Origin: Lantana camara
Taxonomy: Eukaryota; Streptophyta; Magnoliopsida; Lamiales; Verbenaceae
Length of the DNA: 64,000 bases
NCBI GenBank assembly: GCA_037501455.1
Contig: CM074864.1
Location: 20,764,001 to 20,828,000 of the forward strand
Direction of reading: 5' to 3'
Positions 1 to 10,502 of the stretch are shown here, piece by piece; position 1 is the first letter of the stretch; each line of letters starts with the position of its first letter. Both the position numbers and the translations under genes were made by a program. Below the pieces are notes generated by a model that saw nothing but the letters and a program-made list of their open reading frames with translations, was not told the origin of the DNA and did no database searches.

Positions 1-473
1 GCCTGAGTGGTCTGTAGAATTTCAAAAGGCCGAGCTTTAGTTGTGCACATTCGTGGGCCAAACTCAGAGGAGGGAAGAGGTGTTGGCTATGTCTCACAGG
101 GGACATTCTCTGACAATCCATTAAATGCCATCCTGTCGTTCCTAGCACTCAAATATTCCCACAATAAATGCTGAGTGGAGGAGTGGTTGTACCTTTCGAA
201 GAAATGGCGCGTGTACCTGGGTTACCGTGTGACGGTTGCTAAAAGTGGGGGGTTTTCTAGGCGGGAATGATTGCAATTTTGAATCACAGCCCTAATAACT
301 TCTATATCCCCTCCCTATAAATAGGGATTTGCAAAGCCTTTGTACCCTTTACGCTTCCAGAATTCCTTCAAAGCAAAACAACAACACAAACCTCTGCAAC
401 TTATCGCGATTTCCGGTGAATTTTCAGGCAAACTTCCTTTCTCAACTTAGGTAAATCCATTGTGACTCTCGTA
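1..473 (+). other. Promoter-like 5' flank of the oldest, decayed element
   Basis: This stretch has no supportable ORF. It holds a TATA box, then an A/C-rich leader that runs into the point where element A inserted. Removing elements A and B brings it next to the reading frame that starts at 6883 and resumes at 25794, so it is most simply the promoter and 5' leader (or LTR end) of that decayed gypsy-type element. The first 300 bases show no motif I recognise. Confidence 0.45.
316..323 (+). promoter_or_regulatory. TATA box
   Basis: The sequence TATAAATA lies in a C-rich surround typical of plant core promoters. About 30 bases downstream begins an A/C-rich stretch that would suit a 5' untranslated leader. 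It points along the plus strand toward the broken reading frame starting at 6883. No transcript evidence is available here. Confidence 0.5.
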
Positions 474-847
474 CTAACTGTAGCACCCGGAACGCAAGGG
501 TGCCACATCCCCCGTACTATAGCTCAGTCCACATATGAAACGGATAATCCATACATGAACTAAGCCATAGCGAACGGGTGATAAGAAATAAAGACTAACT
601 AGCTAGGCGGGACTAACCCCAAACCAATCAACACAATACAAAAAGAAATAAACATAAGCAGGCCATTCATGAGCAATTATCAAGTAATCTAAAACCTAAC
701 ATTACATATCAATACATTATCATCTCTCAAATACATAACATTCCAAGTAATCCCAAATAATAATACATATGCCGCAAGATAGAATGGACACGTGCTAGAC
801 CCGAAAAGAAAGACTTGACTCGACACCAATCCCGCCTAGCACACAAC

Positions 848-1563
848 CTGTAAAACTGAAAGGTGAGGTGTCAGTCTCCACAGACTGAGCGAGGGGTATA
901 ATAGATATAAGCGCAGATAACATGCAAATCATAACCTCGGGTAAGGTTTTATAACAGAAATCAATATAAGTTCAATAACAACAAAGAGCTCGCCCGAGAT
1001 TACAACTATCAGATTCAACAATTTAGTCAATTCCAATCAATCAATCAATCAGTGGCCCGGCGAGTGAGGGCAATTCTCCAACCTTACTCCCAACAGTGTA
1101 CAACCACGATTCTTCTAGTTAATTAATTAAGCGATCATGCAATCAGTTACAGTGCACACATAATAGTTTCAGTCCATCCTTCTTCCTCCAATGATGGTGG
1201 GTTTGCAAGGCCTGATCCATCCACGGTAAACACGGTGTACGTTGGGAACATGACTCCCACGTACGGGACTCCTTCCTCCACCAAACCTCCTGGTGGATTC
1301 AGGGTTCATCCCCACGGTTGAGAGGAGTGTAAGAGTTACCCGTCAGCCCATGCTTTCCCGGTTGGCTCAAACACTCACTCTCGGGCCCACAATGCAGGGT
1401 ACAATATACTCGCCCAAAACACGGTCAATCAATTCAATACAGTTCAGTAAATCAGTTGTAAATCAAAAGAGTTTAGAAAACTATAGATATATAGATACCT
1501 TTTGGCTTAAAACATCACATAGGGTTGTAATGGTTCTATATATATCTAGAGATTAAACCTCAC
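848..1563 (-). other. Predicted LTR intron 2 of element A
   Basis: On the minus strand the upstream boundary reads TACAG|GTGAGG and the downstream boundary is a pyrimidine-rich CACCTTTCAGTTTTACAG|G, just before GTGTGCTAGGCGGG. The same pair of boundaries occurs at matching places in elements C, F and G. The copy in the 5' LTR spans 4827-5543. This is a prediction from motifs and family conservation only. Confidence 0.5.
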
Positions 1564-1630
1564 CTGTACCGATAACATAAAGAGAAAGACACGGCCTAAG
1601 AAGCCCACTCCACGTCACTGGTGTGCTGGT

Positions 1631-2387
1631 CTGCGCAAAAAAGACAAGTGTACATAAGACACGACTCAAATGAACCAATTAGGACAAACGGCGTAACATG
1701 ACGTGCAATAACAAGAATGGACAATTATCAAATGTCATGATCATATTTAAGCATAAAACAAGCATATAATAACACGTACAATAGCATGCAACCACATAAG
1801 CACGAAACAGGAGGTGACACGCCCGTGTCACCACTACACACTAAGCCGTGACACGCCCGTGTCACGGTACAACGGACATTATGCAAGCGAACATAAGGTG
1901 ACACGCCCATGTCACCAAAACAAAGCAAACCGTGACACCCCGTGTCACGGTACAGAAAACCAGACCAACAACCATGCACCCCCGTGTCACGCTGAAAGAG
2001 GGAAACGTGACACGCCCGTGTCACGTACGCAGAAGAGAAAAACAGGGTAGTTATGCAGGGAAAGCACGAAATAAACCACAAAATCAATCAAACACCCAAA
2101 ATACCACTCCCAAATGATGTAAATCAAGTAATACACATACTAGCATGCTTATAGTTCAATAATATCTCCTATAAACACTTAAATCCATGCTTAATCATCA
2201 AGAATCACTCATATCAAACCCATAAATGAACTTATGCTCCAAGCTTATAAACTTCAAAATATGTACATCAAGTGCAAGCTAAAATCATATAATCATGTTT
2301 TCATCAACTAAAGCACATTTAGGCAAGCTCAAACCATAATCCTAATTCTCATATATACACATGAAATCCTCCAACTAAACTCAATAC
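1631..2387 (-). other. Predicted LTR intron 1 of element A
   Basis: On the minus strand it opens at TTCAAG|GTATTG and closes at a T-rich tract ending TTTTTTGCGCAG|. The predicted exon 2 between introns 1 and 2 is 1564-1630, 67 nt. The hairpin array at 1813-2026 lies wholly inside this intron. Equivalent introns are proposed in C, D, F and G. Confidence 0.45.
1813..2026 (-). repeat. Array of GTGACAC/GTGTCAC hairpins in LTR
   Basis: Five palindromic units occur at 1813-1832, 1846-1867, 1897-1916, 1930-1950 and 2005-2026, plus a half unit near 1981. The core is GTGACACGCCCGTGTCAC. The outer pairs differ from unit to unit but stay paired: GG with CC, CCG with CGG, ACG with CGT. Each can fold into a stem of 8-10 bp with a short C-rich loop. 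Confidence 0.9.
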
Positions 2388-2824
2388 CTTGAATGAATGA
2401 GAAGAAGGAAAAGAGATGATGTTGTGATGATGATTATGCTTCAAAGTATGCAATTACTTCTCAAATCCAAGCTTGGAATGATGAACTCCTCCTCTTCTTC
2501 TTGCTTGGGGTTTGAACGAGATGAGGGAGAGAGAGGGAAGGGATCAAGGGTGGTTATGTTTGTATGCAATAATTGATATAAGCTAGATATTATATGGTTA
2601 AGCAACAATTGCAATTTAATCCCTCCAATTCCATTAGTAATGCCATTAAGTTCACACTCATGGATAATGATCAACTAAGTCTAAAACTATTTCACGCAAT
2701 TAGGTCCTCAAATTAAGAAAAATGATCAATTAAGGACAATTAAGTAATTAAACAATTAAGTCATAACTGGCAATTATTTCACATTAAGTCACATTTTGCA
2801 TAATTGAAAGATTGGGGCGTTACA

Positions 2825-2842
2825 ATCACCCCTCCTTAAAAG
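2825..2842 (-). other. Polypurine tract of element A
   Basis: Read on the minus strand, a purine-rich run ending AAGGAGGGGTGAT directly precedes the TGTAAC start of the 3' LTR. This is where plus-strand DNA synthesis would be primed. Related TTAAGGGGGGAGAGG-type tracts occur at the same place in B, C, D, F and G. Confidence 0.8.
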
Positions 2843-2886
2843 GACCTGGTCCCCAGGTCCACTACCCTTACTACAAATTAAAACAC

Positions 2887-3070
2887 GAGACGAGAGACCC
2901 TCGTCTCCCCGAACAATTAATGAGAAAGCCCCGTTTCTCGACAAACAAGAGAGCACCCCGTCTCTCACACAGAAGAGAGCACCCCGTCTCTCACACAGAA
3001 GAGAGAACCCCATCTCTCACACAGAAGAGAGCACCCCGTCTCTCACACAGAAGAGAGAACCTCGTCTCTC
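2887..3070 (-). repeat. Array of GAGAGACGGGG-type hairpins upstream of the PPT
   Basis: Units occur at 2887-2907, 2922-2939, 2949-2966, 2975-2992, 3001-3018, 3027-3044 and 3053-3070, with a 26-bp spacing in the regular part. On the minus strand most read GAGAGACGGGGTGCTCTC. The unit at 2922-2939 keeps pairing with GAGAAA opposite TTTCTC. The array lies between the gag stop codon and the 3' LTR. Confidence 0.9.
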
Positions 3071-3238
3071 ACGCAAACACACCACGCACAACTTAAATAA
3101 CACTTATATACACGTCACATATGGAGCAAGTAGGAAGATCAACATTTCAATTATTCATACAAAAGCAAATAGCAAACACAAGGAATACAAATATACAAAA
3201 TAAGAAAACGTATGATGCATATGCATGTGTAGATGTAC

Positions 3239-4207
3239 CGTTCACCGTTGTTCTTGCCTGTGAAATGGTCGTTGACCCCCGGTGGATAGTTCTTGTCGCT
3301 CCGGACATGTATCTATCTGATGCTCAGCACTCCTACAACGAAAACACAGACGCAACCGCTTTCTACAACCGTCATAAGTGTGGGTGTCACGTCCACAATA
3401 AGTGCAGAGAGGTTTTTCTAGAGATGGTGACAAAGCTGGTTTAGGTGGAGTCTTCTGAGTCGATCCCACTCGTGAGGTAGAACTCCTAGCATTTACGGCA
3501 TCCTCAACTTTCAAAGCTTTGATAGTAGCTTTGGCCCACGTGCTTGTATTGACCGCTTCTAATGCCTCTTGTATGTCCGGTCGAAGTCCTTGCACAAACT
3601 GCATTGCTTTATGAAAGTCATCACTCGCTATATTAGGTGCATAGCGAGATAGCCTCTCGTACTCGGCTATATACTCCGAAACTGACATCCTTCCTTGCTT
3701 TAATTCCGTGAACTCCCTCAATCTCCTAGCACGCGCTGAAGGTGGAATGAACTTGTTCTTGAACTCTCGAGTAAAGACCTCCCAATTAATCTCCTCCCCG
3801 GTGGCCTCCAACACTATCTTAGTACTTTCCCACCAAGAGTAAGCCTCTCCTTGGATCAATGTAATGGTGCAACGAGCTTTCTCTCGAGACTCACATGGTA
3901 TAAGCTCCCAAATTCTCTCTACTTCCTTTAACCACATCTCCGCCTCGGTATCATTGCCGTGGAAGAATTTAGGAGGGTGTTAATTCTGGAATTCCCGAAG
4001 TATAGTTGGGAAAGGTGCTTCTAATTGCACCGGTGGAGCAGGCGGTGCGGGAGGAACATGCTCTCTCACCCTCTGATCTATAAGGCCAACCACAGCATTC
4101 ATGAAGTCCTGTGGTTGAGCTGGAGGGGGCGGTGATCTCTCTCGATGATGATGCCGACGATGTCGATGTCCCTGAGAACGATCACGATGATGATGACCTC
4201 GGTGCAT
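3239..4207 (-). pseudogene. gag: Broken retrotransposon Gag (Ty3/gypsy type)
   Basis: Gag forms the virus-like particle and binds the element's RNA. The first ~75 codons, from the ATG at 4205-4207, are rich in His, Arg and Pro, ending in a helix-like stretch before an in-frame TAA at 3977-3979. The same frame then continues into a capsid-like domain with the typical WL..ERIWE, QGEAYSWWES, FKNKFIP and ELKQGRMSVSEY patterns. Two CCHC zinc knuckles follow (CTYCGRDTHTYDGC and CFRCRSAEHQIDTC), both with all four ligands. The frame ends at a TGA at 3239-3241 within the GGTGAACGGTAC motif found in all the related elements. Length (~320 codons) suits a full gypsy Gag without pol. The pattern resembles chromovirus-like (Del/Tekay-type) Gag; that assignment is from memory. 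Confidence 0.85.
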
Positions 4208-4439
4208 CCTGTATTCAAGACACTAAGGATGCATGTGGCATTAGTGGATGCTAATGGTTGCAATTAAGTCCCAAGTCACCAGTAATTCACATAATTTAAA
4301 ACTTCAAGTTATTCAAATAATTCAAGTAAGTCAAATAATTTCAGTTGAAGATGCGAGACACTCAAGTTGACAATTAATTCCTATGCCGCGCGACTTAGAC
4401 TCACAAGACACGACACAAGAGGCCCGGTTTTGCAACCGG

Positions 4440-4451
4440 GCTTTGATACCA
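4440..4451 (-). other. Primer-binding site of element A
   Basis: On the minus strand TGGTATCAAAGC lies a few bases inside the 5' LTR. It differs at one base from TGGTATCAGAGC, the usual plant initiator-Met tRNA site. The region between it and the gag start (4208-4439) is leader with no other feature seen. Confidence 0.85.
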
Positions 4452-4458
4452 CCTAAGA

Positions 4459-6756
4459 TGTAGCACCCGGAACGCAAGGGTGCCACATCCCCCGTACTAT
4501 AGCTCAGTCCACATATGAAACGGACAATCCATACATGAACTAAGCCATAGCGAACGAGTGACGAGAACTAAAGACTAACTAGCTAGGCGGGACTAACCCC
4601 AAACCAATCAACACAATACAAAAAGGAATAAACATAAGCAGGCCATTCAAGAGCAATTATCAAGTAATTTAAACCTAACATTACATATCAATACATTATC
4701 ATCTCTCAAATACATAACATTCCAAGTAATCCCAAATAATAATACATATGCCGCAAGATAGAATGGACACGTGCTAGACCCAAAAAGAAAGACTTGACTC
4801 GACACCAATCCCGCCTAGCACACAACCTGCAAAACTGAAAGGTGAGGTGTCAGTCTCCACAGACTGAGCGAGGGGTATAATAGATATAAGCGCAGATAAC
4901 ATGCAAATCATAACCTCGGGTAAGGTTTTATAACAGAAATCAATATAAGTTCAATAACAACAAAGAGCTCGCCCGAGATTACAACTATCAGATTTAACAA
5001 TTTAGTCAATTCCAATCAATCAATCAATCAGTGGCCCGGCGAGTGAGGGCAATTCTCCAACCTTACTCCCAACAGTGTACAATCACGATTCTTCTAGTTA
5101 ATTAATTAAGTGATCATGCAATCAGTTACAGTGCACACATAACAGTTTCAGTCCATCCTTCTTCCTCCAATGATGGTGGGTTTGCAAGGCCCGATCCATC
5201 CACGATAAACAAGGTGTACATCGGGAACATGACTCCCACGTACGGGACTCCTTCCTCCACCAAACCTCCTGGTGGATTCAGGGTTCATCCCCACGGTTGC
5301 GAGGAGTGTAAGCGTTACCCGTCAGCCCATGCTTTCCCGATTGGCTCAAACACTCACTCTCGGGCCCACAATGCACGGTAGAATATACTGGCCCAAAACA
5401 CGGTCAATCAATTCAATACAGTTTAGTAAATCAGTTGTAAATCAAAAGAGTTTAGAAAACTATAGATATATAGATACCTTGTTGGCTTAAAACATCACAT
5501 AGGGTTGTAATGGTTCTATATATATCTAGAAATTAAACCTCACCTGTACCGACAAAATAAAGAGAAAGACACGGCCTAAGAAGCCCACTCCACGTCACTG
5601 GTGTGCTGGTCTGTGCAATAAAGACAAGTGTACATAAGACACAACTCAAATGAACCAATTAGGACGAACGGCGTACCATGACGTGCAATAACAAGAATGG
5701 ACAATTATCAAATGTCATGATCATATTTAAGCATAAAACAAGCATATAACAACACGTACAATAGCATGCAACCACATAAGCACGAAACAGGAGGTGACAC
5801 GCCCGTGTCACCACTACACACTAAGCCGTGACACGCCCGTGTCACGGTACAACGGACATTATGCAAGCGAACAGAAGGTGACACGCCCGTGTCACCAAAA
5901 CAAAGCAAACCGTGATACCCCCGTGTCACGGTACAGAAAACCAGACCAACAACCATGCACCCCCGTGTCACGCTGAAATAGGGAAACGTGACACGCCCGT
6001 GTCACGTACGCAGAAGAGAAAAATAGGGCAGTTATGCAGGGGAAGCACGAAATAAACCACAAAATCAATCAAACACCCAAAATACCACTCCCAAATGATG
6101 TAAATCAAGTAATACACATACTAGCATGCTTATAGTTCAATAATATCTCCTATAAACACTTAAATCCATGCTTAATCATCAAGAATCACTCATATCAAAC
6201 CCATAAATGAACTTATGCTCCAAGCTTACTTTCATCAACTAAAACACATTTAGGCAAGCTCAAACCATAACCCTAGTTCTCATATATACACATGAAATCC
6301 TCCAACTAAACTCAATACCTTGAATGAATGAGAAGAAGGAAAAGAGATGTTGTTGTGATGATGATTATGCTTCAAAGTATGCAATTACTTCTCAAATCCA
6401 AGCTTGGAATGATGAACTCCTCCTCTTCTTCTTGCTTGGGGTTTGAACGAGATGAGGGAGAGAGAGGGAAGGGAGCAAGTGTGGTTATGTTTGTATGTAA
6501 CAATTGATATAAGCTAGATATTATATGGTTAAGCAATAATTGCAATTTAATCCCTCCAATTCCATTATTAATGCCATTAAGTTCACACTCATGGATAATG
6601 ATCAACTAAGTCCAAAACTATTTCATGCAATTAGGTCCTCAAATTAAGAAAAATGATCAATTAAGGACAATTAAGTAATTAAACAATTAAGTCATAACTG
6701 GCAATTATTTCACATTAAGTCACATTTTGCATAATTGAAAGATTGGGGCCGTTACA
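4459..6756 (-). repeat. Element A, 5' LTR (2298 bp)
   Basis: Second copy of the A LTR, adjacent to the PBS and therefore the 5' LTR on the minus strand. It has a short internal deletion near 6226 relative to 479-2824. Predicted introns occupy 4827-5543 (intron 2) and about 5611 to 6322 (intron 1), leaving exon 2 at 5544-5610. Confidence 0.95.
5793..6007 (-). repeat. GTGACAC/GTGTCAC hairpin array, second LTR copy
   Basis: Units occur at 5793-5812, 5826-5847, 5877-5896, 5910-5931 and 5986-6007. They repeat the array at 1813-2026. Two units differ by point changes between the copies: GCCCGT against GCCCAT in the third, and GATACC against GACACC in the fourth. Confidence 0.9.
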
Positions 6757-6761
6757 CTAAC

Positions 6762-7024
6762 CCTAGATTTAGGTTGTGTTGACCATCGCCCTGGGGTGAG
6801 GAGGCTTTCTAAGCGACTGTCACCGCGCAAATATTCTATTTTTCTACCAAGTTTTTCTGCAAGAACTCCAAGAAGGCCAACAATGGCAGCTGAAGTTGTA
6901 AACCAGACAACGAGAGAGATTGAAGAGATGTCTTGCGCATATTCTTCTCCTCAAAATGAAATTTTGTACACCATTCTGATAGTGGAAATCCCTGAGGTGG
7001 TTGAGGATGAGGATTTGGACGCTG
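6762..7024 (+). pseudogene. N-terminal piece of a decayed gypsy-type transposon protein
   Basis: An ATG at 6883 opens 47 codons (starting MAAEVVNQTTREIEEMS) ending in an acidic run, EVVEDEDLDA. Element B interrupts it after the first base of a codon. Past element B and the repeated CGCTG, the frame resumes exactly in phase at 25794, which shows that both pieces belong to one former gene. The 120 bases before the ATG are leader continuous with 1-473. On its own this piece has no recognisable domain; the identity comes from the downstream part. Confidence 0.6.
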
Positions 7025-7224
7025 TGTAACGCCCCCGTTTTTCTTATTTTGTACAACATGACATATGTGTTTACCTTATTGCACGAAATAATTATTTATA
7101 CGTGTTTCATATATTTAATTAATGTTAATTATGTTAATTATTATATTTTAAGTTTTATTAATATTAATTTATATATTATTAATATGTTAATGCGCTAATT
7201 GATATTTTTTTTTATTAGTGAATT
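7025..7224 (+). repeat. Element B 5' LTR, first fragment
   Basis: This matches 22465-22668 of the 3' LTR. It stops where element C inserted, after the target GAATT (7220-7224). The fragment is very AT-rich and has no gene. Confidence 0.95.
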
Positions 7225-7577
7225 TGTAACGCCCTGACTTTTCGGCCATAAAGGTATGACGTCACGAGTGGGTTTAGACTGAGAGTTATATGACATTTAT
7301 GTGTTTTAATTGTTAAGTGATCGTTTAACATATTAATTTCGTGAACTAAATTGCTATCATGTGACTAATATGACTTAGATACACGATCCAAACCCCCCCT
7401 CCACAATCTCATTCTTCTTCTTTCATTTCTTCTAGCAAAAACAAGGGCTCCCAATTTCTTCCCTATTTTTCTTTTGATCAATCCAAGCTACCAAACAAGG
7501 AGACAAGGGAATTTCATCAAGTTTTATCCAAGAATTCAAGCTTCAACCATTTCTTCCTCTTCTTCTTCCTTTCCAAG

Positions 7578-9101
7578 GTATATGTGTGTATATATATATA
7601 TATGAATATGTTGGGTGATAATAGGGTTTTATGATTCTTGCTTTATAACTTGACTTCTTGTGTGAAAATACATGAATACATGTTATTCCATGAATTTTAT
7701 ACTTGGTTGTTTCAATTCTTGGAGCAAGAGTATGTGTGTGTACATATGTGTACATAGGTGTATGTATATGTATTTATATTTGATGGGTTTGTGAATTAAT
7801 GTGTTCTTAATTGTCCTAAACTTGTATTTAATGTTCCTACTTAGTATATTGCATGTTTTAAGTGATTTGGGTTGAGTTTTGAGGTGTTTTGGTGATTTTT
7901 GGTCTTCTCCCGCATTTGTGCCCTGTTTTCTGCGTTTTTTTGGCCTCTGTTCTGAATCCGCGAGGGTGGATTTTTCCTTTTGGAAGAATCCACGGGGGTG
8001 GATTTTAGGCAGAAACTCTGGACCCTCCCCTGTTTCGGCCTGAGATTGTTTTGCTTGGTTCTCCCTCATACGGACTCGGATTGACCTGATTTTTGAACCC
8101 TCGGAAACCTATTGAAGTCTAGAACATCCTCCAATTGTAATCATCTTAATATCTTTTCTCATTTATGAGATATGATCAATTCATTTTGGTGTCGCCACTT
8201 CTTCGACAATCTGCGTTCGTCCAACTTCAAACCTATGCCATTTTCATCTCGCTTTGAACCATGATTCGTGCCACATATCCTTGAAAACATCTATGTGTCT
8301 AGTTTCACCTCCAACAAGTAAAACTTAATTCCAGTTTGTCAAACTCAAGATATACCCATTTTTCTACAGCTTGCGCATTTTCGAAAATTGTCAACTTTTC
8401 CTAACTTCTGCTAAACTTTGCCAAAACTCGTTCTATCGCCTTCCTTGCACCTCCTCGACTCCTTATGTGACTTATATGCTATACTAACATGCTTTATGAG
8501 GTGTTTTGATTAATGTATGAAGTTTATGACTTGAATTGCTTTGTAATATGAAAGCTATGAACGAAGGAACTTTATAACTCCATGTATTGAATGTACTTGA
8601 ATGAATTATATGATAAGGTGCCTTCATGACATGATTTTTGCTTCATATACATTCCTAACATGTATTATCTTGGGTATTATGAAATTTTATGATTTTTCAT
8701 GGAATATTTTACGAGTTATGCCCCAACGTGTCTTAATTGCTCCTAATATGTGCATGCATGGATCTTGACTCTAAATGTACCCCCCTACTTGCTTATGTAA
8801 CTCTTAGTTTATCACTTGTATGATATGTATACATGTTATATCATGTGTTATGATTATTATTTGAATTTCTCAGATTTATTGGGTATGAAATATGGAAGTT
8901 ATGAACTCGAACGGATATGAACGTCTCTTGGAATGACTTGTTTACATGACTTTAAGTAATGAATTGTGCATATGAATGTTTCCATGATACCATATCATCT
9001 CTTATGCATTCATATCATATTCATAACATTGCCGTGCGTCCTAATTGGTTTCATATTGAGTCGTTTCTCATGAGTACACATTATGTCTTTCTCTTGTACA
9101 G
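7578..9101 (+). other. Predicted LTR intron 1 of element C
   Basis: A pyrimidine-rich stretch (a likely untranslated exon 1) ends TTCCAAG|GTATATG. The downstream boundary follows a T/C-rich run, TCTTTCTCTTGTACAG|. The predicted exon 2, 9102-9176, is 75 nt and contains a small stem, ATCTCC opposite GGAGAT. The hairpins at 7955-8004 lie inside the intron. In the 3' LTR the upstream splice site has been deleted. Confidence 0.45.
7955..8004 (+). repeat. Paired AATCCAC/GTGGATT hairpins
   Basis: Two units occur, at 7955-7972 (AATCCGCGAGGGTGGATT) and 7987-8004 (AATCCACGGGGGTGGATT). Each has a 7-bp stem and a 4-nt loop; the first has one G-T pair. This is the C-family counterpart of the LTR hairpin arrays in A, B, D and G. 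Confidence 0.8.
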
Positions 9102-9176
9102 TTCATCTCCAGGGTGGAGATATCGTGATCGATAGGCTCAAGGCCTAGCTTGTAACCTTGTATCGTCATCTTCCAG

Positions 9177-10029
9177 GTGAGGGTGTTTTCGTTCTAGTTA
9201 CATATCAAACCCTAAAACCCTTATTGAAAAGCTTTGGCCAAAACCTTATAAATATATATATGATATTTTCAAAGTAGAGTCCTCGAGTAATTTATGATCG
9301 AGTAAACCCTTTTCTAATGAATTATGAAAGATGATATGTTTCACATGAACTGATATGTTTTGGCGAGATTACGTATGTATGATATGTTCACGGGCCCAGG
9401 AATTAGTACATGTGGCAATCCGGGGAGCCAAGGGCCGACGGTGATCCCATGTGCTGATTCCATTATATTAACGGCGTAACTGGACCTCGTTAGGAGTTAG
9501 CGAGGAATGGACGCTGAGTGCCACTAGGGGAGTCATGAAACCCTTTTGGTCCATGCATGGATGGTTCGGGCCGATCACCCGGCCATCACCCGGAGGAAGA
9601 AGGTTGGAACTTGTTTATGAATATGATTGTATTATGATTGTTATGCACCGTGCGGGAAGGCCGGGACACGGATCGCCCAAACGACTATGTTATATGATTT
9701 GTGTGTATTATGTATATTGCATGATCACGTATTCAATGTATTGATGATATTTGTCGTACACGGTCGGAGTTTGGTTGGAGATTATGCACGCTTACTCGCC
9801 GAGCCATTATGTTTATGTATGAATTATGAACTTAATGAATTTAATATGAATTAGTCGTAAAACCCGAGCATTGCTTAGTCCTTTTATTGCCCTCGTGGGA
9901 ACTAACTTTAAATAAAACTTTGCTCGGGATTTATGACTTGCATGTGCATGTTTTTATATATATGTATAGCTCCTGCTCGCTCAGTCTTCTAGAGACTGAC
10001 CCCTCTTTCCCACTTTTCAGTTCTTGCAG
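9177..10029 (+). other. Predicted LTR intron 2 of element C
   Basis: It opens CTTCCAG|GTGAGGG and closes CCCACTTTTCAGTTCTTGCAG|G, followed by TTTTGGCTAGGCGGGAG. The corresponding boundaries in the 3' LTR are at 15270 and 16122. Within it, CCCGAGCA (9863-9870) can pair with TGCTCGGG (9921-9928). Confidence 0.5.
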
Positions 10030-10490
10030 GTTTTGGCTAGGCGGGAGTCGAGTCATTGCTTGATCGAGTCACACTTGTACACTCGAGTCACATTTCATAT
10101 TGATATGTTATAATTGTATCTCCTGACGTAATTGGGCCTGCGTGCCAACTATGATTCATTGTTGAATATTGATTCGGGACAGGTTGCATGTTTAGCTGAA
10201 CCCGTTGTTAGGATGCATGATGGTTTTAAATTATGTATTGGAATCGAGGTGGACTTGTAGTAATTGTTGAAAGGTATGAATTGTATGTTATTGCTTCCGC
10301 ATTGTACATTTGGTTTTCTTTTTCTTGAGTTATTTGGTATGGGGTTAGATTCCGCCTAGCAAGGTTGTTTTTATTTTGTCTCCCGTTCGCTATGAGTCCG
10401 GTTCATACTTGGACTATCCATTTCATGTGTGGACTAGACTCATAGTGCGGGGGATGTGGCGCCTATCGTCCCGGGTGCTACATCCTTAAG

Positions 10491-10502
10491 TGGTATCAGA
10501 GC
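10491..10502 (+). other. Primer-binding site of element C
   Basis: TGGTATCAGAGC lies eight bases inside the 5' LTR and matches the standard plant initiator-Met tRNA site. Confidence 0.9.

Larger units (their letters stand above)
479..2824 (-). repeat. Element A, 3' LTR (2346 bp)
   Basis: It matches 4459-6756 almost base for base, apart from a stretch of about 50 bases near 2250-2300 that is missing from the other copy (near 6226). On the minus strand it begins TGTAACGCCCC and ends GGGTGCTACA. Open frames here, such as those at 1728-2087, are read through the hairpin array and are not genes. Confidence 0.95.
479..6756 (-). mobile_element. Element A: gag-only Ty3/gypsy-type LTR retrotransposon
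   Basis: Two near-identical LTRs (479-2824 and 4459-6756) flank a 1.6-kb interior. The element starts TG and ends CA and is bordered by an exact 5-bp TSD, CTAAC (474-478 and 6757-6761). The PBS next to the right-hand LTR and the purine tract next to the left-hand LTR show that it reads on the minus strand. The interior encodes only a broken Gag. Protease, reverse transcriptase, RNase H and integrase are absent, so it would have depended on a partner element. It interrupts the leader of the decayed element that continues at 6757. Confidence 0.95.
7225..10482 (+). repeat. Element C, 5' LTR (3258 bp)
   Basis: It begins TGTAACGCCCTGAC and ends GGGTGCTACA. Compared with the other copy it lacks about 230 bases after 7380 (the part present at 13482-13713) but retains about 250 bases around 7460-7700 that the 3' copy lost. 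No gene was seen; open frames at 9535-9854 repeat in both LTR copies and show no protein-like features. Confidence 0.95.

Noticed and set aside
1728..2087. 119-codon open frame with repeated VTRACH-like peptides
   Set aside because: It is the GTGACAC hairpin array read in one frame; the second LTR copy gives a different, broken frame.
2887..3070. Regular ~26-bp repeats resembling a CRISPR array
   Set aside because: The units are palindromic and vary, the spacers are short and repeated, and the context is a plant LTR element with PBS, PPT and TSD.
9535..9854. 69- and 75-codon frames kept in both C LTRs
   Set aside because: They overlap in different frames and lie in the predicted intron. Identity between LTRs explains why they are kept.
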